A DNA stretch of 64,000 bases from Saccharum officinarum (Eukaryota > Streptophyta > Magnoliopsida > Poales > Poaceae), in assembly GCA_020631735.1 (NCBI GenBank), contig CM036231.1, positions 6,599,831 to 6,663,830 of the forward strand, given 5' to 3'. This document shows, piece by piece, positions 23,145 through 35,202 of the stretch. Both the position numbers and the translations under genes were made by a program. Each line of letters opens with the position of its first letter. The first letter of the stretch is position 1. The notes under the pieces are model-generated. The model had not been told where the DNA came from. It saw nothing but the letters and a program-made list of their open reading frames with translations, and searched no databases.

Positions 23145-23967
23145 CTACATGCATGCAATGATAAAACGACACTTAATAAGGTGACCATAGTAGCTCTTAC
23201 AACACTACTACTAGCTAACTCTAATGGCTAATATGCCAAGCTACCATTATTTCTACTAACAAGGCTGACGAATGCATTCCAAACTCTAGCAACTAACATG
23301 CACATTATCTCCTGATTTTCGGTTTACCACATAGCACTACTAGGGGACTTAGCTACCCTATCAAATAAGCTATTCGAAGGCTATGAAAATCACAGCAAGC
23401 ATCTAATGACATCATGAAGCTACTGTAAAAATTTTAGAGCTAGAGCTATCCTAAATTTGCCATAAAAATTCCTACAAGATTGGTTGCCTTAATAATCACT
23501 ACCTTATGCATTGATTTAATCGACCTATCAACATCATAGCAACGCATGAAAGGAAGGTACCACTTGATAGATCATGAATTTAGGAACTCAACTAAAGTGG
23601 TTTCACGATTCTTGGACACCTACACAAAGTCGTTATAATTCGTCAAAGATTGATTCGAAAACAAAAATACCAAAGCATTTCTAAAATTGCTAAAACGTGA
23701 AAACCAATCTCCCGGCGCGGCCCAACTGCGCGGCCCACTCACGCAGCGCACACACGCGCACCCGGCCCCACGCGACACGGCCTACTACGGGGGAAGGCCG
23801 CGCGCGCTGGCAAAAAGGCAAACAAGCCCCCCGAACTGACTACTAATGGAGCGACCAAGCTTGGCACTATTTCCACACTCTGGGGCTTTGTAAGAATACC
23901 CTTCCGAAAAACTATCATTACCATCGGGCGGTCCTCGACGTGCCTCTGCACGGTGGCGCAGCGTTGG

Positions 23968-26220
23968 TGAAACTCCCTAGTTTGGTTTTGGCTAATTGAT
24001 GAAACCTAGGACTAACCTTTGTATCTAAGTAAATGATTTAGATAAAGGTGGTCATTGAATATGAGACATGACATTAACTCATGTGACCAAGATGATGAAG
24101 ACCGAGATGATGCTTGGCTCGATAGACCGGTTGTGAAGGTGAAGGACAAGTCAAGGCTTCGAAGCGAAGGACCATGCGATGGTGAAGCTTGAGCAAGACT
24201 TGGCGCCGACGGACCGATGCAACGGTGAAGAGCAAGTGAAGTCAAGGTCGATGGATCGAGACAGTTATGTGATGATATGAAGTGGATTATATCTTTTGGA
24301 AAAATAAAATGGGCTCAAGGCAAAGGTATAACCATAAGGCCATTTTGTTTTGCACTCAAGACACCATAGAGGGTGTGAGTGGTTTAGGATCGACAGTCGA
24401 ACTATTAAGAGGGGAAGTCTTATCGGTTACTCGACGCACGGGTGCCACTAGGTGAATTCATGAAGTGCATTGCATGAAGGGCCTAGTGAGCTAACTGGAA
24501 AACCTTCGAAAATGATTATGAAAATGCTAACACACGTGCATAAGGTGGTGATCACTTATTGGTGTTGGCACATTTGCGAAGGTGACGGAGTTTGAGCGGT
24601 AGAGAAGGGTTTGGGTCCCTCTCTCCCTCCCGTGCAAGCTTGCGAGCAAGGGATTCAGGCGTTTTTGAGGAGTTGAAATGTCTATTTTCCACTGCGCCGG
24701 AAGTCGGAAAAGAAACGGAGGCGAACGGAGGTCACAAAGGTGACCGGACGCTGCACCGGACGCGGTCATGGTTTGACCGGACGCGTTCGGTCAGTTCAAC
24801 GCAGCAGTCAGGCACGTGGGTGTTAGGGTGTCGCACCGGCGCGTCCGGTCACTCGCTGGACCGACGCGTCCGGTCGAGCACCCAGAAGTGTAGCGCGTGG
24901 CGTAAAGCTGATCGGACGCGCGGCGTGTCCGGTCACACGCGATCGGATGCGTCCGGTCGTTGAGGGAGCTTACTGGACTCCAACCGGACGCTAGCTCTGT
25001 CGCTTCCGGTCGTTGTCTGGAGCGCGTCCGATCGATGCTTCGCGGGCGCACGGTGTTGTGCGATCGACGCGTCCGGTCGGTTGAGCGTCGCGTCCGGTCG
25101 TTGCATTTGACCGTTGGCGCGCAGTGACCATTGGAGGATCGAGCGGTCGCAGTTGAATTTGGGAGAACACGTGGACGGCGCTAGGCGATCGGACGCGGTT
25201 GAGCGCGTCCGGTCAGTTTCGACCGACGCGTCCGGTCATCCCGAAAAGTATCCAGTGAAGGGGTGCAACGGCTCTATTTGTATGGGATGCTTATAAATAC
25301 TTGTTGGCCGGCCCTTGGGGAGGTCTCTCATGATTTCTAACATTCTTGTGCATCCTTTGAGTTAGAGCTTCTCCCTCCTACTCATCTTCCTTGCTTGATT
25401 GCAAATCAAAAGTGAGATTGAGTGATCCCAAAGTGCATTGCATAGCTTGAGGGCATCTAGTGGCACTTGTGGGTAGTTTAGCCGGTGGATTTCTTGTTAC
25501 TCTTGGAGAGTACCGCTCCTAACCGGCTTAGAGATTATTAGAGGCATTGGCAAGAGAATGAGATTGTTCTTGGCCACCTTTAGTTGATTGTAAGAGGTTC
25601 TTGTGCTTTCCTCGGTGGAGCGCTAAAAGCAACTCTAGTGGATTACGCGTGTTATTGAGTTACCTCACTTGAGAGTGGTGTCTTGCGGTGTCTTGCGGGG
25701 CGTGCCTTGAGGGGCAAGTAACTTGAGGGTCACACCGAGAAACCATCTAAGTGTTGGTCGACACAACCGGTGACGTAGCTTGTCGGTGCACAAGTGAACA
25801 CCGGGTGAACAAAAATATTGTGTCTCTTGTCTCCCGTTAATTGGTCTTCATATTGTGTTGTTGTCAATATTGATTGGTTGTATATCATCTTGGTGATTGG
25901 CAACATCTTCACTCCACCGTCGGTATAAGATTCACAATCCTCTCTCTCGTATTTACATTTACTAGATTGTCTAGTGTAGCTCTAGTGGTAGCCTTTGCTA
26001 GTAGTTGCTAGCTTGCTCACTAGTGTAAGTTTAGTGACATAGCCCTTGTGTGAACTAGAGATCATAATCTACTAGACTTGTGGATAGGAGGCTTGCATCA
26101 CAACCGTAGGCTAAGCAAAACACGTTTTACGTTGTTTGTTATTCTAACATGTTTGCTTAGTGGCTTGTGTAGGATTTTTTATAGGCTATTCACCCCCCTC
26201 TAGCCATATAGGACCTTATA
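23968..26220 (+). mobile_element. Solo LTR of a second Sirevirus family
   Basis: 2253 bases starting TGAAACTCCCTAGTTTGG and ending in a TTCACCCCCCTCTAG block then ATAGGACCTTATA, with GTTGG duplications at 23963-23967 and 26221-26225. The ending is TA rather than CA, probably one substitution. The start (GGTTTTGGCTAATTGATG) and end resemble the other Sirevirus LTRs, but its length and palindromes (ACCGGACGCGTCCGGT type, 24740-25240) differ from the full-length element. No internal region adjoins, so it is a solo LTR. Confidence 0.75.
24738..25242. repeat. CCGGACGCGTCCGG palindrome cluster
   Basis: More than fifteen GACCGGACGC or GCGTCCGGTC half-sites in about 500 bases, many forming near-perfect inverted pairs around ACGCGT. 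This part is CpG-dense relative to its surroundings. The cluster sits in the U3-like part of the LTR, as in the full element. Confidence 0.75.
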
Positions 26221-26225
26221 GTTGG

Positions 26226-27755
26226 CCGGCACTGGCCAGTTGCGCGGGCCAGAGGGGAGTTGCTACAGCTAATCTGAGGGGGAGCGTTCACCTCGGTGCA
26301 GACGCGAGGCTTGGGGCAGTGATTCGAAGGCCGGAGGCGAGGTGGCATGGTTTCCCCACGAAGGCGGCCAACCGGTGAGGTCGGTGCTGGTGTCCTGGAT
26401 GGCAGGGACTCTGCGAGGACGGCCAAGAGGGCGGGTGAGCTTCAGTGATCCACCCCAGACCTAACCGTAGTGACAGAATGGTTGGAGGATACCTGAGCTG
26501 AGCCGGCCACGTGCGCCCAAGCAGCCAGGCAACACACTGCGGCGGCGCGACCTCGCCCATGACGGCTAGGTGACGAACGGGCTCTAGGGTGGTATGCAGG
26601 ACGGGGCAAGGGTTGTGGCGAAGCTATCGGTGCAACCGATAGGGCTCTAGGTGACCCGGTGGTGGACTGACCAGGGTGAGGGTGGCTCGACCTTAACAAC
26701 ATGGTGGCGGCAACGCTCCAACACAATTGACACCGTGCGAGTCTCGGTTACGGCCGTGCGCGGTTCAGTGGGTGGCCTAGTGCCCTAACTCTCCTCCGGT
26801 GCTAACAATTTCATGGAGAGGGCCGGTGTTGCAAGCTACGCTCGACGCGGCTCGGTTGACCCAGCAACATAGTAGGGAGGAGGAAAAGCGGGAGGGGTCC
26901 GGCTGGCTGACCCAAGCCAGAACGACCGTGGTGCGGCTGGTAGCTGGCTCCCACGCGAGTGTTGCGTGGCCGGGGAGCGTACGCGCGCGAGCGGTGGGGT
27001 TGTGTGGCGTGTGCGGCAGTGGAAGCGGTCGGCTGGCCAGCAGCGGTGTTGTGCCAAGGTGCAGATGTGACGCGAGATGACGACACCGCAGTGGCCGGTG
27101 GTCGTCCAGTGCATGGGACGGGACACAGCGGCGCGGTGCGGGGCCGGCAGCAGCTGCGGTAGGTCCTGGCGATCGGCAACACGCTAGAGACAGTGGGGCA
27201 GAGCAGCAGTGACGCGAAGCAATACAACGGCGGCTGGCCGTAGCGATGGGATCGAGTGGCAGCGAGGGCAGCAAGGCAACGGGGCGGCCGCAAGGGCCCA
27301 CGCTGCAGACGCCAGCAGCGACCGGCCAAGATCGATGACGATAGCAACTCCTCTCACGCGTGACCCGGCCAAGCACGCTACGGCAAGGACAGAGCACGGT
27401 GACCACGCACCGGAAACTCGATAACCCGATGCTACACACGTGCACGATTTCTAAAGCATCCACCCCGGCTAAACAGCTCGAACCCATCACGACCACCCGC
27501 ACCAAGCGCAAGAAGGTGCTATAGGCTACCCGCCGGGGCTAAGACTCAACACTAATTACTAACAAAATCGTGCAGAACACCACCACGAACGCAAGCTCGT
27601 CGCACTGCTGTCAAGGTCGAAAAATCAGCTAAGTCCCTAAATGAACCCTAACTTAGTTTCCATCTTCGAGCTATTAGAAACTCTAGCAAGCATTATTACT
27701 TCGTCGAAACCAACATTGCATTAACACTTACACACTATGCACTTCCCATTTTATT
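26226..27755. other. GC-rich core of the long LTR
   Basis: GC-rich DNA with overlapping frames on both strands up to 244 codons (minus 26777-27511). Composition is Arg/Pro/Ser/His-rich, frames are equally long in several phases and no domain is recognised, so I treat it as non-coding LTR sequence like the GC core at 6380-7100 of the sister LTR. Confidence 0.5.
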
Positions 27756-28109
27756 CAGGGTGTAAGTGCATTCGCCCCCGTTGTGGGTTTTGGTTAATTA
27801 ATGACAATCAAATTAGGGACTAACATGTCCATTTAAGTGAATATGCAGGTGTTAGTTCAATGAAAGAATTTGTATGGTCACATTTGGTGATGTCAGCACC
27901 CTCAATTCCATTGTTTGAAAAGCGTTCCGTCTCAAGTGGATAGATTAGACTTTATCCTTTGACTTGAGTTATAGGAAACGCCGCACTATCAAGAGGGATA
28001 CAAATTAGGTTATCTAGAGGGAAAACTTGTGCTCAATTTGTATTGGTTTAAGCATTTGAGAGACACCTTTGCACTCACGGACACTTAGAGAAGTGTTTTA
28101 TGCCTGGGA

Positions 28110-28446
28110 GTACCGGTAGTATCGGTGAACCACCGGTAGTACCGGTAGGCATAAATCCCGCAGGTGTCAGCGCCTGAGTTCTGCGAGTTTTTGTTCTAGC
28201 GGTAGTATCGGTGGTGGACCGGTAGTACCGGTCTTGGACCGGTGGTACCGGTGAAAGCCCGGTAGTACCGGTAAGTCTTTTTCCCGCAAAACTTGTCTTC
28301 GCCAAAATCTGTACTACCGGTAGTACCGGTCGTTGACCGGTAGTACCGGTAGGCTATTTTCTCGTAAAAGTCTCCAATAGGTTGGTTGTAACGGTCGAAA
28401 CCCTTAGGATCGGTAGTACCGGTGGGTTCACCGGTAGTACCGGTAC
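28110..28446. repeat. ACCGGTAGTACCGGT palindrome array in the LTR U3
   Basis: About nine copies of ACCGGTAGTACCGGT or close variants (ATCGGTAGTACCGGT, ACCGGTGGTACCGGT) in 340 bases directly upstream of a TATA box. A second group of four lies at 29166-29251 near the LTR's 3' end. The pattern suggests binding sites for a dimeric regulator or sites of CpG methylation; neither can be told from sequence. Confidence 0.85.
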
Positions 28447-28463
28447 CGCTTCGGAGATAAGAG

Positions 28464-28471
28464 TATAAATA
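28464..28471 (+). promoter_or_regulatory. LTR TATA box
   Basis: TATAAATA lies 19 bases after the last palindrome of the U3 array (28430-28444). It is followed about 30 bases on by a pyrimidine-rich stretch suited to transcription start, and is the likely promoter for the genomic RNA. Confidence 0.75.
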
Positions 28472-29342
28472 GCTCTCCCCTTCATTTCTAACCGTTGCCC
28501 ACGCCATTTACTCCCACCAACCTTCAGATAAACAGCTCTCAAGCATTGACTCACCCACTCTCTCTTCCTCCTTGCTCTCAAATCCAATCCCTTGCAAGAT
28601 CTGAGTAGAGAGGAGAGATATAAGAGTGGAAAGCTTCGATTCACATCTTGAGCACTTGTTCCCCTCCTAGTTGGCTTGGTTTGTATTTGTTACTCTTGGG
28701 TTCTTGGAACCCTAGCCGGCTAGGTGTTCTTCGTGGTTGCCCGTGTTGTTATATTTGTGAGGGCACCCCGAAGAGTTTGTATTACCCTTGTTTTCTTAGT
28801 GGAAATCTTGGGCTAACCTTTGTGGTTGCTTGAGGGAGGCAAGGAGGTGGAATAGACTCCGACCTTAGTGGTCACCTCAACAACGAGGACGTAGGAACTC
28901 CTTTGTGGGGTTGCCGAACCTCGGATTAAATCGTGTGTCCCGCGTGCTTATTGTTGTTGTTATTTGTGTTCGCTTGAGATATTACTTGTTCTTTGTGTTC
29001 TTCCTCTTTCATATCTCTTTCATAGGTTGTGGGTGCTCGATCTACTCTTGGTGAAGGAACAAGAAAGAAGAGTTCATAAACTTCATCAACATCATCTTCG
29101 GTAGTGGGGTAAAACTCAGATCTGAAATCACAACTCGTAAATCTCTGATTTCTTAGTTTCAGTAGGGTACCGGTAGTACCGGTGGTCAGCGTCGGTAGTA
29201 CCGGTGATCCCTCACCGGTAGTACCGGTCCAAACCAACCGGTGGTACCGGTCAGTGTTTTAACTTCCGCGTTGAGTTTTTGAGTTTCAGGTTTTTAGATC
29301 CGCCTATTCACCCCCCCTCTAGGCCTATTAGATCCTTTCAAT

Positions 29343-29354
29343 TGGTATCAAAGC
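29343..29354 (+). other. Primer binding site
   Basis: TGGTATCAAAGC begins two bases after the 5' LTR. It matches the complement of the initiator tRNA-Met 3' end at all but one position (usual TGGTATCAGAGC), the standard primer for plant copia elements. Confidence 0.8.
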
Positions 29355-29397
29355 GAGGTTTCCTCGTGTTTAGCGCTTCACCGCGTGAGGAGAAAGC

Positions 29398-31821
29398 ATG
29401 GCTACCCTTAATGATGACACCTTGAACAAGCTAGTTGAGCTACTTGCCGAGAAACTCAGTGACAGGCTTCTAGAGCAACAAAAAGAGCAAATGAACAAGA
29501 TGCAAGATGACATGAATAAGTTAAAGGAAGCCGTAAGTAAGAAGATTGAAGATGTGGCAAGTGGTGGTGATGGAGATGGTGAGAATGAAGCAATCAAGAC
29601 ACCTAGAGGGTTTACTCGTGTTCCATATGAGTACTCTTCTTTTAGCAAATCCAATACACACTTGCCAACCATCAACCCCGGTAAACCACCTCAATTTGAT
29701 GGAGTTAGATATACCGATTGGGCTCATAGAATGAAGATGCATCTTATTGCCGCAAGATGTTGGGAGATTGTGGAAGTGGGTGTTAAAGCTTTGGAAGAAG
29801 ATGGTGAGTTGACAACCGAAGATTACCTTGACATACAACAAAATGCTACAGCTGCTTCCTTGATTCTATCATGCCTAAATCAAGAAGATTACAACAAGGT
29901 AAACGGCATAGAAAGTGCAAAGCAAATTTGGGATACCTTGAAGGTGTCATTTGAAGGTGATAAAAGTGTGAGAAAGGGAAACATTGAGCTACTTCAAGGC
30001 AAGATTGAGAACTTTGGAATGATTGAAGGTGAAACTACCCAAGCTATGTTTGATAGATTCATGACCTTGATCAATAGAATAAGAGCTCTTGGTGACACGT
30101 ATTGGGATGACAACTCGGCAGCTAGAAAGTTGTGTAGAGTGTATAGACAAAAGAACAATATTCTTGCTTCGGTCATCATGGAAAGACCTAACTATGACAC
30201 AATGACACCTCAAGAAATGCTTGCCAAGTTGAAACACCATGAGTGTTTAGAAGATGAAGCAAAAGAAGCATCAAGTCAAAAGAAGAATATTGCTCTCAAG
30301 GCATCTCATGGTAGAAGCAAGAAGAATGATATTTATGATCCGTCAAGTGATGAAGAACAAGATGAAGATTCCGATGAGGAAGAAGCTCTATTAGTTGCAA
30401 ACTATAAAAAATACTTGAAAAAGAAGAAGGAAAGGAAGAGGAGTGGAGCCAAGCCATACAAGAAAAGATTTTGCTATGGTTGTGGAGATATTGGTCATTT
30501 CATTGCCGATTGTCCAAAAGAGAAGATGAAGTACAAGCACAACAAAAATGATGACAAGAAGCATAAAGGCAAGAAGAGAGGTGAAGCACATCTTGGTGAA
30601 GAATGGGAATCAAACGATGAAAGTGATGATTCAAATGACAAAGACAAGGAGAAGAAGAAGGGTGTTGCAACTATTGCTATTCAAGAGACTTCTTCTTCTC
30701 AACCCAAGCACATCGTCAACCATTCTTCGTCACCATCATTGTTCACCGACTTATCTCTATCACCTACGCTCTTCGAAAACCTCATCGACAACGACTACTA
30801 CACTCCTACTTGCCTTATGGGAAAGGGAGAGAAGGTACCACACAACTCTCCGACTCACTCTAGTAATGAATATAGTAGTTGTGATGAAAGTGATGATGAA
30901 CTTGCAAACAACATGATAAAGAAATTCGGCAAGTCGGCCGGCTCTCAAATAATAAAGCTGATCCATGAGCTAGAAAAGCGGGAAGAATGCATCGAGTCGC
31001 AAGGGGAATTGCTCCTAGTGGAAAGGGAGAAGAACCTTGAACTTGAAGCACGCTTTTCCAAGGAAGTTGAGAAACTAAACAAAGAATTATCTTTAGCCAA
31101 AGATCTATATGAACATTTGACTAAGGAACATTCTTTGGTTAATGACTCTTTAGCTAATTTAAGGAGTCAACATAACTTGGTTCAAGAAAGCCTCACAAGC
31201 TTCAAAGATAAATATCATACTCTTGAACTTAGCTATGAAACTCTTTGGAATAGCACTTCCATCCATCCTAAGGAATCCGGTGATTCCAATGCTTCAACTA
31301 GTGAAGGGTGTAAAAGATGTAATAATCATGATATAAGTGCTTGTGGTACTAACCTTGTTGAGCTAGAAAAGAAAGATAAAGAGATTCAAAGATTGAACAT
31401 GGTTATCAAGAATGGTTGCAAGGAGAAGCAATCAACAACCATGTACAAGTCATCAAGACACCCCCTCATCAAGGATGGACTTGGCTACAATAGGTATGAT
31501 GGTAAAGCAAATGGAAGGAACATGATCAATGGAGTGCTTTGTGTAAGATTCAACAAGGGTGTGGCACTAGACGATCTTATCAACAAGGTCAACAACGTTG
31601 CCACTCCTTCAAGCACATTTGTTAAGACCAAGGCTAACAACAAAAAGAAGCAAGTGCTTACCTCCGAGCAACAAGTACCCATTTCACGAAGCTATGCTAG
31701 TGATTATATGTGTTGTTGGGGCAAGGATGGTAAGATTGTTGTGAAGTATGTTGGTGCACTCAAGAAGAAGCAAATCATAAGGAGTGTTTGGGTGCCCAAG
31801 ACCTATGTGACTAACCCTTAG
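29398..31821 (+). CDS. gag: Sirevirus Gag, 807 aa, CCHC zinc knuckle
   Basis: Nucleocapsid/capsid polyprotein. An N-terminal helical part is followed by a retrotransposon-gag (UBN2-like) domain (about residues 90-300: DWAHRMKMHLIAA..., IWDTLKVSFEG), then a basic stretch and one CCHC knuckle CYGCGDIGHFIADC (about 359-372). A Lys/Glu-rich linker and a long coiled coil (about 535-640) come next. The C-terminal extension ends WVPKTYVTNP. A long Gag with coiled coil is typical of Sireviruses; SIRE1 Gag is reported to bind dynein light chain LC8. The ORF ends at TAG 31819-31821. In the -1 frame the sequence continues to a second WVPKT motif and a TAA at 31857-31859. The start is the first ATG after the primer site. 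Confidence 0.9.
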   Translation: MATLNDDTLNKLVELLAEKLSDRLLEQQKEQMNKMQDDMNKLKEAVSKKIEDVASGGDGDGENEAIKTPRGFTRVPYEYSSFSKSNTHLPTINPGKPPQFDGVRYTDWAHRMKMHLIAARCWEIVEVGVKALEEDGELTTEDYLDIQQNATAASLILSCLNQEDYNKVNGIESAKQIWDTLKVSFEGDKSVRKGNIELLQGKIENFGMIEGETTQAMFDRFMTLINRIRALGDTYWDDNSAARKLCRVYRQKNNILASVIMERPNYDTMTPQEMLAKLKHHECLEDEAKEASSQKKNIALKASHGRSKKNDIYDPSSDEEQDEDSDEEEALLVANYKKYLKKKKERKRSGAKPYKKRFCYGCGDIGHFIADCPKEKMKYKHNKNDDKKHKGKKRGEAHLGEEWESNDESDDSNDKDKEKKKGVATIAIQETSSSQPKHIVNHSSSPSLFTDLSLSPTLFENLIDNDYYTPTCLMGKGEKVPHNSPTHSSNEYSSCDESDDELANNMIKKFGKSAGSQIIKLIHELEKREECIESQGELLLVEREKNLELEARFSKEVEKLNKELSLAKDLYEHLTKEHSLVNDSLANLRSQHNLVQESLTSFKDKYHTLELSYETLWNSTSIHPKESGDSNASTSEGCKRCNNHDISACGTNLVELEKKDKEIQRLNMVIKNGCKEKQSTTMYKSSRHPLIKDGLGYNRYDGKANGRNMINGVLCVRFNKGVALDDLINKVNNVATPSSTFVKTKANNKKKQVLTSEQQVPISRSYASDYMCCWGKDGKIVVKYVGALKKKQIIRSVWVPKTYVTNP

Positions 31822-31872
31822 GACCCAATTCAATTTGGGTACCTAAAACCAAGGCTTAATTTGTTTTTGTAG

Positions 31873-34800
31873 GAATACTCCTCCGGTGGAACAAGTTGGG
31901 TGCTAGATAGTGGATGCACTAATCATATGACCGGAGAGAAGAATATGTTCACCTCCTTTCAACCAAATCAAAGTACAAGTGAACGCATTGTGTTTGGTGA
32001 TAATGGTAAAGGAGACGTCCTTGGTTTGGGTAAAATTGCTATCTCAAATGATAATTCTATTTCAAATGTATTACTTGTGGAAGGGTTAGGATACAATTTG
32101 TTATCCGTTTCACAACTTTGTGAGATGGGCTACAATTGTCTCTTTACCAATGTGGGTGTGGAAGTCTCTAAAAGGAAGGATTCCTCCATTGCTTTCACGG
32201 GTTGTTTGAAAGGCAAACTTTATCTAGTTGATTTCACATCTAGTAAAGTGAAGCCCGAGACTTGTTTAGTGGCAAAATCTAGCATGGGTTGGCTATGGCA
32301 TCGCCGACTAGCCCATGTTGGAATGAGGAACTTGGCCGACCTTCAAAGAGGCGAACACATCCTTGGACTAACAAATGTCTCTTTTGAGAAAGATAGGATT
32401 TGCAGCGCATGTCAAGCGGGCAAACAAGTTGGAGCCAAGCATCCCATCAAAAATGTTGTATCAACAATGAGACCACTTGAGCTACTTCACATGGACTTAT
32501 TTGGTCCCAATGCTTACATAAGCATTGGAGGTAACAAATATGGTTTCGTTATTGTTGATGATTATTCCCGCTTCACTTGGGTATTCTTTTTGCAAGATAA
32601 AAGTGATACTCAAGTAATCTTCAAGAAGTTTGCAAGAAGAGCTCAAAATGAATTTGAAGTGAAGATCAAGAAAGTGAGAAGTGACAACGGGACGGAGTTT
32701 AGGAACACCAATATTGAAGAGTTCCTCAATGAAGAGGGAATCAAGCATGAGTTTTCGGTTCCCTATACTCCTCAACAAAATGGTGTAGTGGAGAGAAAGA
32801 ACCGAACACTCATAGGAGCGGCAAGAGCAATGTTGGATGAATACAAGACTCCGGACAAGTATTGGGCGGAAGCGGTCAACACGGCATGTCATGCAATCAA
32901 CCGCTTGTATCTTCATAAAATCATGAAAAAGACCGCCTACGAGCTTCTTACCGGTAACAAACCTAAGGTGCATTACTTTCGAGTTTTTGGATGCAAGTGT
33001 TTCATACTTAACAAGAAATCCAAAAGCTCAAAGTTTGCACCGAAGGTTGATGAAGGTTTCTTGCTTGGTTATGGTACTAACGAACATGGCTATCGTGTTT
33101 TCAACAAGACAACCTGTCAAGTTGAAATAGCGATTGACGTGACATTTGATGAAACCGACGGCTCTCAGAAGGAGCAAGTCAATGTTGACATTATAGGTAA
33201 AGAAGAACCATCCTCTCAAGTGATCAAGAAGCTTGCTACCGGTGAAGTAAAGCCAGTTGAAGAAGATGATGAATATGAACAAGAGCAAACCATTCATGAT
33301 CCACATATGCATCATGAGTCAATAGATGTCCATGGTGATGGTTCTACATCAAGAGATGGACATGATTCAAGTGTTCAAGTCATTCAAAATTCACCACAAG
33401 TCGAAGATAGCAACCAAGTTGATGATCGAAATAGAAATAAAGACAACTTCACACAAGATCTTAATCTTGACCTTTCAATCAACCAAGACAAGGAAGATGA
33501 AGATGAAGGTCCAATCCAAAGGAGAACACAAGTGCCTCACCCAAGAGTACATCATACCATTCAACGAGATCATCCCGTTGATAACATCTTGGGAAGCATT
33601 CACAGAGGAGTCGTCACAAGGTCAAGGCTTGCAAGCTTTTGTGAACACTTCTCGTTTGTGTCTCCAAAAGAGCCTAAAAAGGTTGAAGAAGCCATTGATG
33701 ATGAGGATTGGATGATTGCAATGCAAGAAGAGTTGAATAACTTCACTCGTAATGAAGTTTGGATATTGGTGGAAAGACCTAAACAAAATGTGATTGGAAC
33801 CAAATGGGTTTTCCGCAACAAGCAAGATGAGCATGGTGTGGTCACAAGAAACAAGGCGAGGTTGGTAGCTCAAGGATTCACTCAAATTGAAGGTTTGGAT
33901 TTTGGGGAAACTTATGCACCGGTGGCAAGGCTTGAGTCAATACGGATCTTACTTGCCTATGCCGTCCATCACAACTTCAAGCTATATCAAATGGATGTGA
34001 AGAGTGCATTCCTCAACGGCCCCCTCTCCGAAGTAGTATATGTAGAGCAACCACCGGGTTTTGAAGATCCCAAGAATCCTGATCATGTCTATAAGCTCAA
34101 CAAAGCACTCTATGGGCTTAAGCAAGCCCCTAGAGCTTGGTATGATTGTCTTAAGGACTTCCTACTCAAACAAGGGTTTGAGATAGGCAAGGCCGATCTA
34201 ACTTTATTTACTCGCAAAGTCAATAATGATATCTTTATTTGCCAAATATATGTCGATGACATAATATTTGGTAGTACTAATGTGGCTTTCTGTGAGGAGT
34301 TTAGTAGGATTATGACGAATAGATTCGAGATGTCTATGATGGGAGAGTTGAAGTTCTTTCTTGGTTTTCAAATCAAGCAACTCAAGGAAGGAACCTTTAT
34401 TTGTCAAACGAAGTATACTCTTGACATGTTGAAGAAGTTTGACATGGAGAAAGCAAAACCCATCAAGACACCGATGCCAACCAATGGGCATCTTGATCTC
34501 GACAAGGATGGAAAGGCCGTCGATCAAAAGGTATATCGTTCCATGATTGGATCCTTACTTTACCTTTGTGCATCTAGGCCCGATATTATGCTTAGTGTGT
34601 GCATGTGTGCAAGATTTCAAGCTAATCCGAAAGAATGTCACTTAGTGGCTGTTAAGAGAATCTTGAGATATTTAGTGCTCACTCCTAATCTTGGCTTGTG
34701 GTATCCTAAGGGCTCCACTTTTGATTTACTTGGCTACTCCGATTCGGATTATGCCGGTTGCAGGGTAAATCGAAAGAGCACTACCGGGACTTGCCAATTT

Positions 34801-35202
34801 CTTGGTAGGTCTTTGGTGTCTTGGAGCTCTAAAAAGCAAAATAGTGTTGCCTTGTCTACTGCCGAAGCCGAGTATGTGGCTGCCGGTGCTTGCTGTGCCC
34901 AGCTACTTTGGATGAAGCAGACCCTGAAAGACTTTGGTTGTGAGCTAACCAAGATTCCCCTCTTGTGTGACAATGAGAGTGCCATTAAATTGGCTAATAA
35001 TCCCGTAAACCATTCTCGTACAAAGCACATAGACATCCGGCATCATTTCTTGAGAGACCATGAAGCCAAAGGAGATATCGCTTTACATCATGTGAGCACC
35101 GAAAAGCAACTAGCCGATATCTTCACAAAGCCTCTAGATGAGTCAAGATTTTGTGCTTTAAGGAGTGAACTAAATATCATTGATTCTCGTAACGTGGCTT
35201 GA
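31873..35202 (+). CDS. pol: Sirevirus Pol: protease, integrase, RT, RNase H
   Basis: About 1110 codons, same phase as gag but separated from it by TAG codons at 31819 and 31870. There is no ATG start, so expression must come from suppression, splicing or cleavage of a fusion. Protease motif LDSGCTNHM (Asp codon 31906). GAG-pre-integrase HHCC finger near 32290-32440. Integrase D,D-35-E: HMDLFGP (Asp 32494), SDNGTEF (Asp 32683), VVERKNR (Glu 32791). RT contains [13 protein letters not shown] and YVDDIIFG (codons 34249-34260). RNase H contains [19 protein letters not shown] and [12 protein letters not shown]. The end [13 protein letters not shown]...IFTKPL is typical of copia pol. All catalytic residues I can check are present. 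The stop is TGA at 35200-35202. Confidence 0.92.
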   Translation, partial: EYSSGGTSWVLDSGCTNHMTGEKNMFTSFQPNQSTSERIVFGDNGKGDVLGLGKIAISNDNSISNVLLVEGLGYNLLSVSQLCEMGYNCLFTNVGVEVSKRKDSSIAFTGCLKGKLYLVDFTSSKVKPETCLVAKSSMGWLWHRRLAHVGMRNLADLQRGEHILGLTNVSFEKDRICSACQAGKQVGAKHPIKNVVSTMRPLELLHMDLFGPNAYISIGGNKYGFVIVDDYSRFTWVFFLQDKSDTQVIFKKFARRAQNEFEVKIKKVRSDNGTEFRNTNIEEFLNEEGIKHEFSVPYTPQQNGVVERKNRTLIGAARAMLDEYKTPDKYWAEAVNTACHAINRLYLHKIMKKTAYELLTGNKPKVHYFRVFGCKCFILNKKSKSSKFAPKVDEGFLLGYGTNEHGYRVFNKTTCQVEIAIDVTFDETDGSQKEQVNVDIIGKEEPSSQVIKKLATGEVKPVEEDDEYEQEQTIHDPHMHHESIDVHGDGSTSRDGHDSSVQVIQNSPQVEDSNQVDDRNRNKDNFTQDLNLDLSINQDKEDEDEGPIQRRTQVPHPRVHHTIQRDHPVDNILGSIHRGVVTRSRLASFCEHFSFVSPKEPKKVEEAIDDEDWMIAMQEELNNFTRNEVWILVERPKQNVIGTKWVFRNKQDEHGVVTRNKARLVAQGFTQIEGLDFGETYAPVARLESIRILLAYAVHHNFKLYQMDVKSAFLNGPLSEVVYVEQPPGFEDPKNPDHVYKLNKALYGLKQAPRAWYDCLKDFLLKQGFEIGKADLTLFTRKVNNDIFICQIYVDDIIFGSTNVAFCEEFSRIMTNRFEMSMMGELKFFLGFQIKQLKEGTFICQTKYTLDMLKKFDMEKAKPIKTPMPTNGHLDLDKDGKAVDQKVYRSMIGSLLYLCASRPDIMLSVCMCARFQANPKECHLVAVKRILRYLVLTPNLGLWYPKGSTFDLLGYSDSDYAGCRVNRKSTTGTCQFLGRSLVSWSSKKQNSVALSTAEAEYVAAGACCAQLLWMKQTLKDFGCELTKIPLLCDNESAIKLANNPVNHSRTKHIDIRHHFLRDHEAKGDIALHHVSTEKQLADIFTKPLDESRFCALRSELNIIDSRNVA

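Larger units (their letters stand above)
27761..29340 (+). repeat. 5' LTR of the Sirevirus
   Basis: 1580 bases, TGTAAGTGCATTCGCCC...GATCCTTTCA, with TG/CA ends. By eye it differs from the LTR at 48507-50085 by only a few positions (for example one substitution near 28535 and a one-base indel near 28260) and more from the LTR at 38008-39579. Palindrome clusters occur at 28110-28446 and 29166-29251. Confidence 0.93.

Noticed and set aside
26777..27511. 244-codon minus-strand frame
   Set aside because: Inside the GC-rich core of the second long LTR, overlaps equally long alternative frames, and is not recognisable as any protein family.
28075..28507. Minus-strand frames rich in Tyr-Arg-Tyr and Thr-Gly-Thr-Thr-Gly repeats in the LTRs
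   Set aside because: They come from the ACCGGTAGTACCGGT palindromes; the same pattern appears in each LTR and in the pol-env spacer.
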